Assembly: GCA_038373885.1 (NCBI GenBank)
Contig: JAWZYV010015832.1
Coordinates: 35,744 to 99,743 of the forward strand
DNA: 64,000 bases
Direction: 5' to 3'
DNA from: Cheiracanthium punctorium
Taxonomy: Eukaryota > Arthropoda > Arachnida > Araneae > Cheiracanthiidae
Of this stretch, positions 1-10,936 are shown piece by piece. The notes under the pieces were generated by a model. It saw nothing but the letters and a program-made list of their open reading frames with translations, made no database searches and was not told the DNA's origin. Within the stretch, counting starts at the first letter, position 1, and each line of letters starts with the position of its first letter. The position numbers and the translations under genes were made by a program.

Positions 1-119
1 GAATACGCCCATGTTAGTACGTACGTACACCTTTTGTAACAGTTCTTAAACGGCGACCATGAATCAATTCTGTCGTTGGCACGAAATAACTGCAACAGGA
101 AACTGGGTTAATTAAATAA

Positions 120-340
120 TACCTCCATCATGCCGCGCGGGGGTGGCATTTCCCACGAGGGGTGCTCTCCGTTTCGCACCTGAGCCCCCCGGATGCACGT
201 GCCGGGGCACGTGATTAGGTACGGCCCGTCGGTGTTCCAGCGTACAAGTACAGGAAGGGAAGAACACCATGCGTCTTATAGGACGTCGGAATGCGAAATG
301 TAAATTTGCATTGGAAATGCCTTTTTGCTATGCAGTTTGG
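120..340. promoter_or_regulatory. GC-rich low-copy island with paired CACGTG boxes
   Basis: This stretch is clearly richer in G and C than its AT-rich surroundings and has no usable reading frame. Two CACGTG E-boxes (196-201 and 208-213) sit 12 bp apart inside a near-palindrome, CACGTGCCGGGGCACGTG. CACGTG is the binding site of bHLH-Zip factors of the Myc/Max/USF type. A regulatory role is inferred from composition and motif pairing only. Confidence 0.3.
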
Positions 341-669
341 TGGGACAAAAGACGTGGATGTAAGTCTCCCCGTAGATACATGCTTACTTTTGTAAAATAT
401 ATATCCACTTCGGCTCTGGGACATCGTCAGTGGGTATTAAGGAACTGAAACTGTTCAGCATATGTTTGAGGAACAGTGACGCAGTCATTTCGTGGAAAAA
501 TATTGAACTTAAGATTTATTTTTTTGCTTATAAAACTGTATTTATTTGCAAGAAGACAACCCCCCCTGTTGGAGGCAATAACAACGGACGCTAGAAAAAA
601 CATCTGACGAAAGCGTATGTACATGCAATATACTTGATCTTCGTCCATCTAAAGTAAATAACTTCGTAC

Positions 670-1110
670 TCAAATTTTAATATCTACCCAAATCGAATTT
701 CATGCTCTTCTGTGAACGCGCGGAAACTTTTCGCATTCGAAGGATTTCGTTTTGTGCAACCCTTCTTATATCAATCCTTCAAGCAGACGATTATTTTAAT
801 GAAAAAACAATTAAACTATGTTATCTGAAAAAACTTTTAAATGGACTGACTTCCTTTCAAAGCTTGATAGCCGTGACTTCAAATATGACACCATTCTCAC
901 TTGAAATAGCTAATTTTGTAGCGAAAATGATTCACCTTTTTGACTCTCGGAAATAAAAGAGTTGAAAATAGCAAAAAAATCGCTTTCAAATGAGGAAACG
1001 GGTGGATTTTCAGATTTTTAAAGTAGCGCAGATTGTTTTCTGGTATTTTTATGCATAATTATGAAAAATTTCAAGCGAATCGTTCAAACGGTTTAGTTGA
1101 ATACGGTATA
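670..1110 (+). repeat. Dispersed repeat family R1, copy a
   Basis: This ~440 bp stretch matches the reverse complement of 7545-7990 over most of its length, including a shared block around TTTTTAAAGTAGCGCA followed by a stretch reading like TTTTTATGCATAATTATGAA. The two copies are therefore inverted members of one dispersed family. A shorter, weaker match is at 21850-22036. No termini or coding traces identify the class. Confidence 0.6.
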
Positions 1111-1368
1111 GTATTGCTTTTTCCCGTACTTAACTTTTAAATCTTTTTGGAGTAATGAGGTAAAAGTTTTATATCTTGGATGAGTTGCCCGGAATGGTTA
1201 CAGAGTGAGACAGCGTAACTTTACAGTAAGATTTATTTATCCGTGTTCATGTGTTCTGTAAATATAGAGTACAATATTTATTCGATTGTTTTCGAATTAT
1301 TGTTATTCGAATTATTGTTATTCGATTATAAATGTCTAAGATCTTTTTCGCGGAAATAGTGTTTTTAG

Positions 1369-1899
1369 TTACTGTACGCACTCTCAGAAAATCTCGCTTC
1401 ATACACTAATTTATCCCTCACTCTTCAACGATTAATTTCTGTATTCTGTGGAAACGTAATATTTCCATAAATTCTTCTTCCTGAAATCTTAAGAAGAGAA
1501 AAAAAAATTCGTTGAATTTGCAGAAATTCCTTCAGTTGACAAGAGAAAAAAGAAATGGATTCGTCAAATAACGGAGATATTCCGTGAAAACTTCTCTCTC
1601 TGGCAGAAAAGTTTCTTTAAATTGAATAAATAATTTTTGAAAGTGCGTTTTTGTACACTAATTTTTTAATCATTTTTCAATGAATAATTTACGTATTTCT
1701 TGGAAACATTATATTTCAGCGAATTTTTTCCCGAAAATCTGGAGAAGAGAAAAAAAAAAATTCGTTGAGTATGAAAATGTTTCTCCGATTGACAAGAGAA
1801 AAGGATTTTCGTCAAATAACGGCGATATTCCGTCAGAACTGTGTTGACGGTAAAATTTTCGTGAATTGAAGAAATAATTTTTGAGAGTACGTAGTGTAA
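1369..1899. mobile_element. Possible 531 bp inverted-repeat element made of two tandem halves
   Basis: The ends are imperfect inverted repeats: TTACTGTACGCACTCTCAG at 1369-1387, and the complement of TTGAGAGTACGTAGTGTAA at 1881-1899. The interior is two diverged copies of a ~252 bp unit starting at about 1402 and 1654. Each contains TACACTAAT, GAAGAGAAAAAA, TTCGTTGA, TTGACAAGAGAAAA and CGTCAAATAACGG. No clear target duplication is seen, so the class is unknown. Confidence 0.5.
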
Positions 1900-1918
1900 T
1901 TTAAAAAGTAAGTATTCA

Positions 1919-1948
1919 ACACACACACACACTCACACACTCACACAA
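1919..1948. repeat. (AC)n microsatellite
   Basis: A run of AC dinucleotides with interspersed CTC variants, just outside the preceding inverted-repeat element. Confidence 0.85.
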
Positions 1949-2569
1949 CAAATTTATAAGAATTCATTTGCATAAATATAATAATATTACGAGAGTCAAA
2001 ACTGCTTAACACTGACGAAGATAAACAACATATTGCCCAAACCGGTGTATGGCTTCTTTTCTCCTTCCTATAGTTCTATTACTATATAATTATTATGTAT
2101 AAGAAATAATTATTTATCTTTCAAGTAATAAACAATTACATTTCATTTGGGATGAAATAAAACAGCAAAAGCTTCCAAAATAATTGAATTTAAAAAAATT
2201 GTCTAAGTGTTTTGGACAGCTAAAATAATTTTTGTTATTAATTCAACTAATTTGAATAATTTAATAGAATTATATGTTTAATATTTGCTAATAAATGTAA
2301 GTTTACTTTTTTTTTAAAATGTTTTATAACTCACATAAATGTATGAAATCTTAATAATTGATATCGGGAATTATTGTGTCATGTTCTGAGTAATAAATGA
2401 ATAAATATATTTCATTAATTATCAATCAGAAAAAAGAAACGTTTTGGAGCGAAAGAAATAAACACATTTTTATGTTTTTTTTCTTTTATAAAGTTTTCTA
2501 AAGCATTAATAAAAATTTAAGAAAAAAGTTAATCAATATTAAAAAAAAAGAAAACAGATTCTGTACTGC

Positions 2570-2890
2570 TAGTATTGCTCAACAGCTACAATATCCAAGC
2601 AGTATCAGAGTCGATCCCAATCCCTCAAGCAATAACATCAGTATCCTCCATATTGTTCTTACCCATAACATTGTAAGTAGGCTTAAAATGTGTAAGTAAT
2701 CTCCCTAGTTAAGCCAAGAGGGAGGGTGCAGGGTGGGTTCAGGTGGTCCATAGATCATCTGCGGCCCATTGGCCATCCTAATGTAGTCGCATGACGTGGC
2801 AATGCAGCCCAGGGATGTGACGTCATCGAAATTGCACCACATTCTTCCCGGCAATTCCATCACAGTCTCTCTTTTTTATTTTTGACCGTA
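2570..2890. promoter_or_regulatory. Low-copy island with a full CRE site
   Basis: This is a mixed-composition block in AT-rich DNA, without a usable reading frame. It contains a perfect TGACGTCA at 2818-2825, the binding site of CREB/ATF factors, plus a nearby GCATGACGTGGCA. Regulatory function is inferred; conservation was not tested. Confidence 0.22.
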
Positions 2891-3510
2891 TTTTTTTATT
2901 CGTGCATTTCATTTAAATGGAGCTGCTCTGAAGCATGTTGTTCAAGAATCTCATTGTGGATGTAATTTGAGTAATAAATAATTAAAATATGTATTGAAAC
3001 CTTTGAGTTACGGTCACACGTGGGATTATTCGAAAGTGGCCACCTTCGGAGGTGGTTGTTGTTTAGAGGTTTAATAGTAAAAAAGACAAAAATAGAGACA
3101 ACAACAGGGATACACAAATACGCTATTTTAGCTTCGGTACATCTATTTATTTAGATTTTAATTTAAAAAAATCGGTTATTCGCGTTTTTTTTTTAAAGGA
3201 AAACTTCTTTTACCAAAAGAATGATAACATTAGTCCTTTTTTCCTACAAATCTTTATCATTTGTTATGAAAGTAAAATTTCGTACCTCCCGAAAGTTTCT
3301 GAGAACATCGGAAATGCTTTTCCAGACCTATTCAATATTTAAAGTGGTGAAATTAAAAGAATAATTTAAAAAATACAGTTTGAAGTACCGATGCTACTTC
3401 ATAAATCCCAATCATTTACACTTGGCTCTTTTTTTTAAAATAATAATTTAAAAATAATTTTGAGTTCGTGAGTTTCCATGAGTTCAACGGGACTTTTTAA
3501 TCAACAGAGT

Positions 3511-3568
3511 ACTTTTCAGCTTTATGACACTATTAAAGAAGAAAGTAGTTTTACAGGCATAGATAAAC
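3511..3568 (+). repeat. Repeat motif R2, copy 1
   Basis: A ~60 bp module of the form TTTTCAGCTTTATGACAC followed by GTAGTTTTACAGGCATAGA. Similar modules in the same orientation lie at 6868-6930, 7045-7120 and 7296-7365. No element boundaries can be assigned. Confidence 0.5.
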
Positions 3569-3792
3569 AAAATCTACTACCGTGATCAAAAAGTATCCTT
3601 TATTCTATACGTAAAAAGTAAGCTATTATTCTGTACAGTAGAATGCAGTTATAATTATCATTACAGTACTGTGTCTTACTTTAAAGTAATTATTATTTAT
3701 TATTGGAGTACAATTCACTAATAATTACTGCTGTACAGAACAGTATTATTATTACAATGATGGACTTTATTATTTTGACTGAATACTGTACG

Positions 3793-4041
3793 CAGTAGCG
3801 GATACAGGGGAGGGGCTAGGGGGCTTCAGCCCCCCCCAAAAGAAATTGCTAAAGGGTAACATTCTGCTTTATTATACACTTTAAATAGCTAAAATGATCC
3901 TATTTTATTACTTAGCCCCTCCCAAAAGCCTAATATATTGGTTTAGACTAAAATTTTAATTTATAGTACATTTTAATTGGGTGAAATAAGCTTTTTAAAA
4001 ATTTTAGCCCCTCCCAAAAAAAATTTCTGGATCCGCCACTG
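3793..4041. mobile_element. hAT-type MITE, 249 bp, with 8 bp target duplication
   Basis: The left end CAGTAGCGGATACAG and right end CTGGATCCGCCACTG are inverted repeats of the hAT type. They are flanked by a perfect 8 bp duplication ACTGTACG (3785-3792 and 4042-4049), the length hAT transposases make. The interior has CCCC/GGGG-rich subterminal blocks (AGCCCCTCCCAAAA) and no coding capacity, so it would depend on a transposase elsewhere. Confidence 0.88.
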
Positions 4042-4439
4042 ACTGTACGTACAGTAAGGTCTCCACTACGGCCGCACTTTTAGCAAAATGCGAAAAGACT
4101 ATGCAAAAATACGAAAATGAATCAAGACATTTCTGCTATTTTGCTATAGCCTTTACTTCGGAAATGATTTAATTTTTCGATTGAGAAAACGTTTGAGTAA
4201 TAATAAAAACATGCATTATTTGTTATTTTCTTTATTCTCGAAATTTTTTTATTATATTTCAGATAAAGTGCAGTATAAGCGTGATATAATGCAGTTTTAT
4301 GTAGTAAAGAATATTTCTTGAAAAAGAATATAAATCATAGCTAAGATATTCAGTTTATTATAAATTTCAACAACATTGAGTATTAATGCCTGTGTGTTAC
4401 GTTGGGCTTGTACTGTCTTAGAATCAAACTTATTTTCTC

Positions 4440-4942
4440 TTAACCATTTCAGGCGCAACCCTTTCCCAATGTTCAAAAAGGGCAGCCGTTGCCATCGCTC
4501 GACTTAACTACCAGCAAGATGGCGGATGATCGAAACGTTCATCGCGTGCCACAGATCTAGAGACCCTTTTTTGACGACAGCTCACATCTGTCGTCAAAAA
4601 AGGGTCTCTAGATCTGTGGCACGCGATGAACGTTTCGATCGTCCGCCATCTTTCTGGTAGTTAATTCGAGCGATGGCAATGGCTGCCCTTTTTTCAGCAT
4701 TGGGAAATCTATCCAGCTGTTCTCGCATTCTTCCATTTTTCAGCAGATGTCAGTGCTGTTAAAAATAATCGTGACCATTTTTTTTACCGGAAATGACGTG
4801 CTAAAAAGTAAAAGATTCTCGTGGAGCTATGTCACATGCAACTATTTTTATAGAAATCCAATCTATTCTTAGTGACTGGCAACATTCAAAACGTCAGAGT
4901 TTGGTGTTCCCAGAGCGGGAACTCTGCGCGTTAAAGGGTTAA
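4440..4942 (+). mobile_element. Palindromic piggyBac-type MITE, copy 1
   Basis: TTAA flanks both ends (4440-4443 and 4939-4942). The right terminus is AAAGGG; the left is mutated to CCATTT. A central inverted repeat runs from about 4467 to 4706, and its arms contain AAGATGGCGG and its complement. Near the right end is a short palindrome, GTTCCC-AGAGC-GGGAAC. The TTAA target and CCCTTT-like ends are hallmarks of the piggyBac superfamily. No transposase is encoded. Confidence 0.9.
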
Positions 4943-4949
4943 TGGTAAG

Positions 4950-6080
4950 TACAACTATTAATTTTCATTTCAATTTTTAAAGAATTATTCACTGCTGTAT
5001 ATTAATTCTTTAAAGATGTCAAGTCTAAATATTTACAAATGAAAATGAAACATACTGAGGCATCGAAAATGATATGTTAGTTCATATTTACGAACCTATT
5101 GATATTTTAGCATTTTGCTAAAGCTTTTTTTCTAATTTTAGCTCTTTTACTGAAGAGTTTTTGAACTCAGCTTAAATCCTGACTTATTGTGTTGTATTTT
5201 ATGACTCTCTCTCCTACTGATCATGAATTTTGTGCATTTACTGTGTCGTACAGTACTGTGCAATATTATGTTGAATAATACCGATTTTTTTAAATACATT
5301 GTTTATTCATTATGTGGGAAATGGTAAAAATAGAGATAGGGAATGGCTTAAAACAGCTTGAGGGGGTGCTTATAAGTATCTAAACTAACTGTGCATGTGT
5401 TTCAAAAAGCCGTATAGATACTGTATTTCACAGGGCGAAATGTTCACTTACGCGAGAGGTCTTAGAACGTATTCCTCGGGTATGTCAAGACTCTGCTGTA
5501 GTTTGAATGCGTTTATTAAACACTTTTCCGACTTCTATAAACTCTAGGTAACAGTCAAGAATTCGGTCAGTTTCATCATTTGAAAATGAAAATAATAAAT
5601 AAATAATTTATTCAACAAATACTATATCTAAACAACAAATTGACTCTTGTAGTTACAAATTTGAGTGCCTTCATTCGATTTTTTAAAAAATTACAAAGAA
5701 ATCTGAAGGGCTTCATAAAAATGACTGAGACAAGTTTTGATACTTGGGAAAACGTTGACTGAGTACTGGCGTGGGAGGCAGATTGCTTTGAAGGCTACGC
5801 AGTACATTTTGACCAATAAATTGATACTTTTTATTTTATGTTACTATTCCGGGACCTTCGCAATCACAGTAGTATCTTAATTTGTTTATTATATATTTGA
5901 TGTATTTTACAGAATTTAATGAATCTTATATAAAAAAGAAATTTTACGGGTAAAGAAAAAATATTAAATTCTTCTAATAATTTAGGAACTCACGTTTTAC
6001 TCTTGCAAATGGCTTTTGAACAGGAAACTGACTTTATAGGAGACGACATTCATTCTATTAATCTTAGCAGCTTGGCCGTT
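4950..6080. other. AT-rich DNA, nothing assignable
   Basis: This stretch has no convincing coding frame, RNA gene or repeat boundary. Reading frames are short and of biased composition. Confidence 0.6.
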
Positions 6081-6104
6081 TTTAGTACTGGAAAGCTTTA
6101 TTTG

Positions 6105-6753
6105 AAAATATGCACTCGAGACTGGGATTGTTTGAAACAACAGAGCTCTCATGGTTATGGTTACAGTGAAAAAACTTCAAATGGCAACATCCCTTTTTTA
6201 TTTCTTCGAAAATTGATCAACTCATTGAAAAACCAGAAATGTATGACGAAACCCACATGCATGACGAAAATTGTCAGCGTAAAACATTTACAGTGAAGAG
6301 CATTGTAAAGAGCCAAAGTCAATACGGATAGAAAGTGCACTGACGCAATTCGCATTCATTCGCCAGAATAGACAGTAGAAATATTAAAACAACAGTAGGG
6401 CATTTGAAAGCTTTCAATTTCAAAAAAACTAATTTCCATTTCCTTTCTTGGGCTATCATTGGTTACAATGCTCCCCTTGGCAAATATCTTACGCCTCTAA
6501 TTTTCATCATACGTGTATCGCTCCAGGTTTTTCAATGCGCGGATCAACTTTCGCATGAAAAAAGTGGGTGTTACCATTGGAAATTTTCGAATTTTTTACA
6601 CTGTAACCGTAATCGGGATAGCTGTATTGCTTTAAACAATCTCTATCTCAAGCGCATACCTCTGAATAACTATATCTGAAATGTCATCTTGATCGGTTGA
6701 ACGGAAAGGAGACTAGAGGTCCATATATCGGGAAATTTTTTATGATCACCCTG
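6105..6753. mobile_element. Mariner-type foldback element, left end degraded
   Basis: Sequence from about 6105 to 6330 matches the reverse complement of about 6455-6680. Shared landmarks in order are GGGATTGTTTGAAAC, GGTTATGGTTACAGTG, ATGGCAACATCCC and GAGCATTGTAA. The right terminus is GATCACCCTG followed by TA (6754-6755), as in mariner/Tc1 elements. The matching left terminus is not recognisable. Two frames of 97 and 91 codons cross the arms and are not genes. Confidence 0.65.
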
Positions 6754-6867
6754 TATAAAAAAGTATTTCAACTAACAATTTGTTATTTGTTCAGGAATTT
6801 CTGGGTACTTGAATATTTTCTGAGGTAAAAAGTATTTAGTGGAACGTTTTTCTTTCATACGACGAAG

Positions 6868-6930
6868 CGCTTTTCAGCGTTATGACACGGATAAAAGCAG
6901 TTTCAGGCATAGAAAATATTCTTGACTAAT
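6868..6930 (+). repeat. Repeat motif R2, copy 2
   Basis: The module reads TTTTCAGCGTTATGACAC, then AGCAGTTTCAGGCATAGA and TTCTTGACTAA. It shares order and orientation with copies at 3511, 7045 and 7296. Confidence 0.5.
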
Positions 6931-7044
6931 TTATTACTATAATAATATCTTCTTGGAATTTACTTAGTTACAAACAAAAAAGAGCACTTAGGAGAGCAGA
7001 ATTTTTTTTGATCTACCAATTATTAACTGTTTGTTATATTCCCT

Positions 7045-7120
7045 TTTTTTCCCCGGCATAAAGCACGTTCAAACAGATAACTAGCGCTTAGTATTTTTAC
7101 AGGCATAGATATTTTTCTTG
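7045..7120 (+). repeat. Repeat motif R2, copy 3
   Basis: A diverged module: CCGGCATAAAGCAC, then GTATTTTTACAGGCATAGA and TTTTTCTTGAG. Confidence 0.4.
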
Positions 7121-7295
7121 AGTTTCTATCTGATAATATCCTGTTTATCTCAGAATTTTGTTGCTTATAAGCAGTAATGAGGTTTGACATGCACAGAACA
7201 AACTCATTAATCAAACAATACAGGAGGTATTTTCTCAGAAAAAAAGGGAAAAAAAATTTTTTTAACGGATTTTTCTTCCTTTTTTCCTTCTCTGA

Positions 7296-7365
7296 TGTTT
7301 TTCGGCATAAGGACACCTGTAAAGGAGAAAGTAGTTTTACAGGCACTGAAGCAATTCCTGACTAA
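7296..7365 (+). repeat. Repeat motif R2, copy 4
   Basis: The module TTTTCGGCATAAGGACAC, then GAGAAAGTAGTTTTACAGGC and ATTCCTGACTAAC. The GAAAGTAGTTTTACAGGCA core is identical to copy 1. Confidence 0.5.
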
Positions 7366-7544
7366 CCTCTGGCGTAACTGAAAATTGCGCGCTGGGAAAT
7401 CCCATTATATAGTTACGCTGATTGCTGACTCACTGATTCTCTAACAATTCCGCGTAGCCACTCCAAAATAAAGCTGTTTCCACCATGACTCCAAAAATAT
7501 TAAAAGGTTAAGCACAAAAAGCGCAATAACATCTACACCGTTTG

Positions 7545-7990
7545 TCCGCTCGACATTTTTCATTATTATGCATAAAAATATAGAAAACAATTTGCGCTAC
7601 TTTAAAAATTTTAAAATTCACCCATTTCCTCGTTTTTAAGCGATTTTTCGCTAGTTTCGGCTCCATTTTATTTTCGCGAGGAAAATTTTATCATTCGCGT
7701 GACAAAATTAGCTGTCGCAAGTGACAATGACGTCATGCTGAAGTCACGGTTATGAGGCTTTGAAGGGTAAATTGTTGTTCCAATTCGTTTAAAATAGTTT
7801 TTCTAGATTACGCAGCTTTTTTTCCATAAATAAAATATTTCGTCTGCATGAAACATTATTATAAGAGGAAATATTTCCAGCGGAACAAAAACTTTCGAAT
7901 GCGAAAACTTTTCGCACGTTTTTAGAAAAAAATGCAACTGAAATTTTGATATATAATAAAAATTCAATGTGAAGTTGTTTATTTAAAGTG
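7545..7990 (-). repeat. Dispersed repeat family R1, copy b
   Basis: The reverse complement aligns with 670-1110 through the landmarks TTTTCGCATTCGAA, CCTTCAAAGC, CCGTGACTTCA and GCTAATTTTGT. The match continues through the block around TTTTTAAAGTAGCGCA. No termini can be defined. Confidence 0.6.
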
Positions 7991-8083
7991 TTCGAAAATT
8001 AAATATGTTGTGTGTAGACTTATTATAGTTTTTCTAGCGCCTGTTGTAATTGCCTCCACGACGGCCTTTGTCCTCTAGTAGGG

Positions 8084-8118
8084 TATATATACGACTGTTT
8101 CAAACACTCACACAGTTT
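8084..8118 (+). promoter_or_regulatory. Candidate TATA plus initiator core promoter
   Basis: TATATATA at 8084-8091 is followed about 29 bp later by CACAGTTT (candidate start A at 8113). This matches the usual arthropod TATA-to-initiator spacing. No reading frame of interest starts downstream: the first ATG, at 8198, stops after three codons. It could be a non-coding transcript start or a repeat-borne promoter. Confidence 0.22.
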
Positions 8119-8512
8119 CTTTAGAGACACTTATAAACATCCCTCAAACCGTTTTAAAACATTCCATAACACCATTTTCTACATAAAATAATAAGTGATG
8201 GCAGGTTAAGACTGGAACTGTTTCGGATGCTTCCGCTTTCAGTGATGCTACGAGAGATGAAATACCGGTCGCTGATGGGCTGTCTTCTTCATTAGCTAAT
8301 CACGAAGACCATACTTAATCCTCACACCCCGCAATTATGCTTTCGCTTCTAACTGTTGGCGAACATTCTTGCGTTGAGGGGTTGGCTCTGAGATATGTTA
8401 CGTGGGAGAAAACTCGCCTAAGACAGACTATTCATTTCAACTAAAATCATGCTTAATAATTTTAAAATTATTTTAATTAAATTCATATCTACAAAAATAT
8501 CAAATTGATACC

Positions 8513-8740
8513 GCCCCAACGGTGACGTAGTGCACTGCGCACTGAGCTCTGAGACGGAAGGTGTCTGGTTCGAAACCAGGTCGCGTCCGCCGACCTAACC
8601 GTTCGGAGTTTTCCGTGGTTTTCTCCGAAACTCGGCGTAAATACGGGTTAGGACACCTTAGAAAGACCCCCCAGGAAGGACACCCTACTCAGGCCTAGAT
8701 CCTTCGTGTAGATAATTGGCCTTAATCCCACAACAACAAC
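8513..8740 (+). mobile_element. tRNA-derived SINE, 228 bp, with 14 bp target duplication
   Basis: A perfect duplication ATCAAATTGATACC flanks the element (8499-8512 and 8741-8754). The head has a box-A-like segment near 8521 and a strong RNA polymerase III box B, GGTTCGAAACC, at 8567-8577. The body contains TTTTCCGTGGTTTTCTCCG, similar to the conserved body of many arthropod SINEs. The tail is a short (CAA)n. It is non-autonomous and moved by a LINE in trans. Confidence 0.9.
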
Positions 8741-9224
8741 ATCAAATTGATACCACGAAGAGTTTTGGCAATCAGAGGCGAAAAGTTTCTGTAAAAAGCA
8801 CTGACTGCAAAACACGACAGAATGCTACTTATATTCATAAAATTAATTTACAGTAGAAATGACGTTTTTAATGTATTTATTTATTAATTTTATTATTTGT
8901 GCACAGTGTACCTTGACCACTACTGTATTCCTGTTTTCTCTTATAAACCACATTTTACACCCACAGAATAAGTTATTTAATCAACCCATCATTATCTCAG
9001 GCGTTTTTCAGCAGTAGGTCACTTTTATATGAAAAATCTGAAAACAACATCCACTTTCAATTAGTAGAAAATCCAAATTTCTTTTAACATGTTACAAACA
9101 CTACAGCCAAAGGGATTCCAAAAGCCTTTCCATACCATCCTACAAGATTAATAACCTGCAACATTCGATGCCCCGATGTATTATTTTAATATATACTTCC
9201 GTCTATTGCATTTACATGCACGGG

Positions 9225-9480
9225 TTAGAAGGAAAAAAAATTACAACCCCGGTCGAAGAGCCGTACCGGCCATTTTTCATCATCAGTCGCTAAGAATGAT
9301 GAATAGCCGTATTAAGCGACAGCACTCAATTAAAAACGCCTCGCTGGATATTCGCCCCGTGTTGTGAAAGGAAAATTGGCATGCAGGCTTGGCGAAATAT
9401 AAAAGTTTTGGCGACGCATTGGAGAAGGGGTAGAGATGCGCGAACAATTTCACATTGCATCTGGAGAAGCAATGTTAACA
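9225..9480. promoter_or_regulatory. Low-copy island, candidate cis-regulatory DNA
   Basis: A mixed-complexity block rich in CpG for this window, with homeodomain-like (TCAATTAAAAA) and Sox-like (AACAATTT) sites. Two frames of about 62 codons cross it on opposite strands and show no family features. Regulatory function is inferred only. Confidence 0.22.
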
Positions 9481-9542
9481 ATTGAAATTTCTTTTTGATT
9501 AACGTTGTAGACAACAGTTAAGAAAAAAAAATTAAATTTTAG

Positions 9543-10097
9543 TTAACCTTTTACAGACCTAATTCAGATAAAGGTATAATTTGAATTAGTTTTTTTTTGC
9601 ATATTTTGTCTTCTAATGCGTTAGTTAAATGATATTAGTCATTTAAATGTGTGTGTGTGTGGGGGGGGGGATTGTGTACATTTTTCACTGTGTTGCTAAT
9701 AGATAGGTTGTATACAAGTTTCCTGTGTTGGGAACATTGGTCATTTCTGACTATACTTTTACATTGGTTTCAAAAACGGAATATAGTGATGGGTAGTTTT
9801 AATAAGTGAAATATTAGGAATTAATGAAATATTCAATTTAAATTTAAGATATGAATTAAGTTTGAAATGCGAGAGGTGTATCAAGATATCTCTGTAAAAA
9901 TTTATGAACATGGCAATTTTTATGCATTTTTGTCCAGTTTCCCAATCATGACAGAAATGCAACTTTTATTTTAAAAAAAAGTCATTTTTTTACTATATCT
10001 GCTATTTTTTTTCGAGTCAATATTGATAAAATTTAATTTTTCAGTAAATTTTTAATTATGTTCCCAATTAGGAACATTGGCCTGTAAAAGTTTGTTA
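9543..10097. mobile_element. Possible degraded TTAA-type element
   Basis: The left end TTAACCTTTTACAGACC resembles the complement of GGCCTGTAAAAG at 10079-10090. Just inside the right end is GTTCC-CAATTA-GGAAC, like the subterminal palindromes of the two TTAA MITE families here. The right target site is not TTAA, so the call is weak. The interior holds a (TG)n/(G)n tract at about 9650-9671. Confidence 0.3.
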
Positions 10098-10099
10098 TA

Positions 10100-10510
10100 C
10101 AGTGTGGTTGTAACGAAACTTTGCCTATAAAAACTGCATTCTGCAGGATGAACGTATGAGGAGATCGCTACCAATTTTAACATATGGACAGTACACAATA
10201 TGCCCTCAATCAAGCTCTTTAAAATGCTTAGTTCAAAAAATGTTCACTAGGTGACGCTTTGCATGAAATTATAACATCAAATCTACCTGTGGAAATGACT
10301 CCAGAAATGTACAAAATATTTCAACAGTTTTTGAATATATATTTGAGTAATTTAGGTCATTTCTTGAGCTAAATTCACAACTTTTTCATGCAAAGTGCCA
10401 CCTAGTGCACAATTTTTGAACTAAAAAAACTTCCTTCAGCGCATCTTGTGTGCAGTTCATATGCCAAAGTTAGCGGAAATCTGCTCATCTGCTTTAGATG
10501 CGGAATGCTG
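10100..10510. mobile_element. Mariner-type foldback element, right end unclear
   Basis: The left end is TA followed by CAGTGTGGTTG at 10100. The core arms are 10231-10268 and 10384-10421, reading GTTCAAAAAATGTTCACTAG inwards with only a few mismatches. The inverted match extends outwards to about 10150 and 10500 through ACATATGGACAGTACACAA and its diverged complement. Neither arm codes for anything recognisable. Confidence 0.6.
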
Positions 10511-10810
10511 TTATTAATAATAGATAAACATGAAATTGTGATACTTTTGCAGGTGTTAATTTTGTTCGTTTTGATAGATTGAATCCTACTAACTACTACG
10601 ATAAACTTGAAAATCGTGACGCTTTTGTGGATAAGTTTGAACAAATTGTTTGCATATATGATTAACATTAATCCCTATAGGAAAACAAGTGATTCTTCAG
10701 CAAAAATTTTTATTTTTCAACTTTCACTTTTATGTCTTAAGTACTTATATGTGTGATTTCTTTTCAGTGTTCAGGACTCGATGCAGGCTAAATTGGGTCC
10801 TTTTTACGGC

Positions 10811-10936
10811 CCCTTCACAAAATTACAATCGATTAAAACTGTCCCTTCACAAAATTACAAACGATTAAAACGGCCCTTTGGCACAGTTATAATCGATTAA
10901 AACGGTCACCTCACAAAAATACAATCGATTAAAATA
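10811..10936. repeat. Four-copy ~32 bp minisatellite
   Basis: Units begin at 10811, 10843, 10874 and 10907 and carry CCCTTCACAAAATTACAATC followed by GATTAAAAC. Copies differ at several positions. Related CACAAAA words continue to about 11070. Confidence 0.85.
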
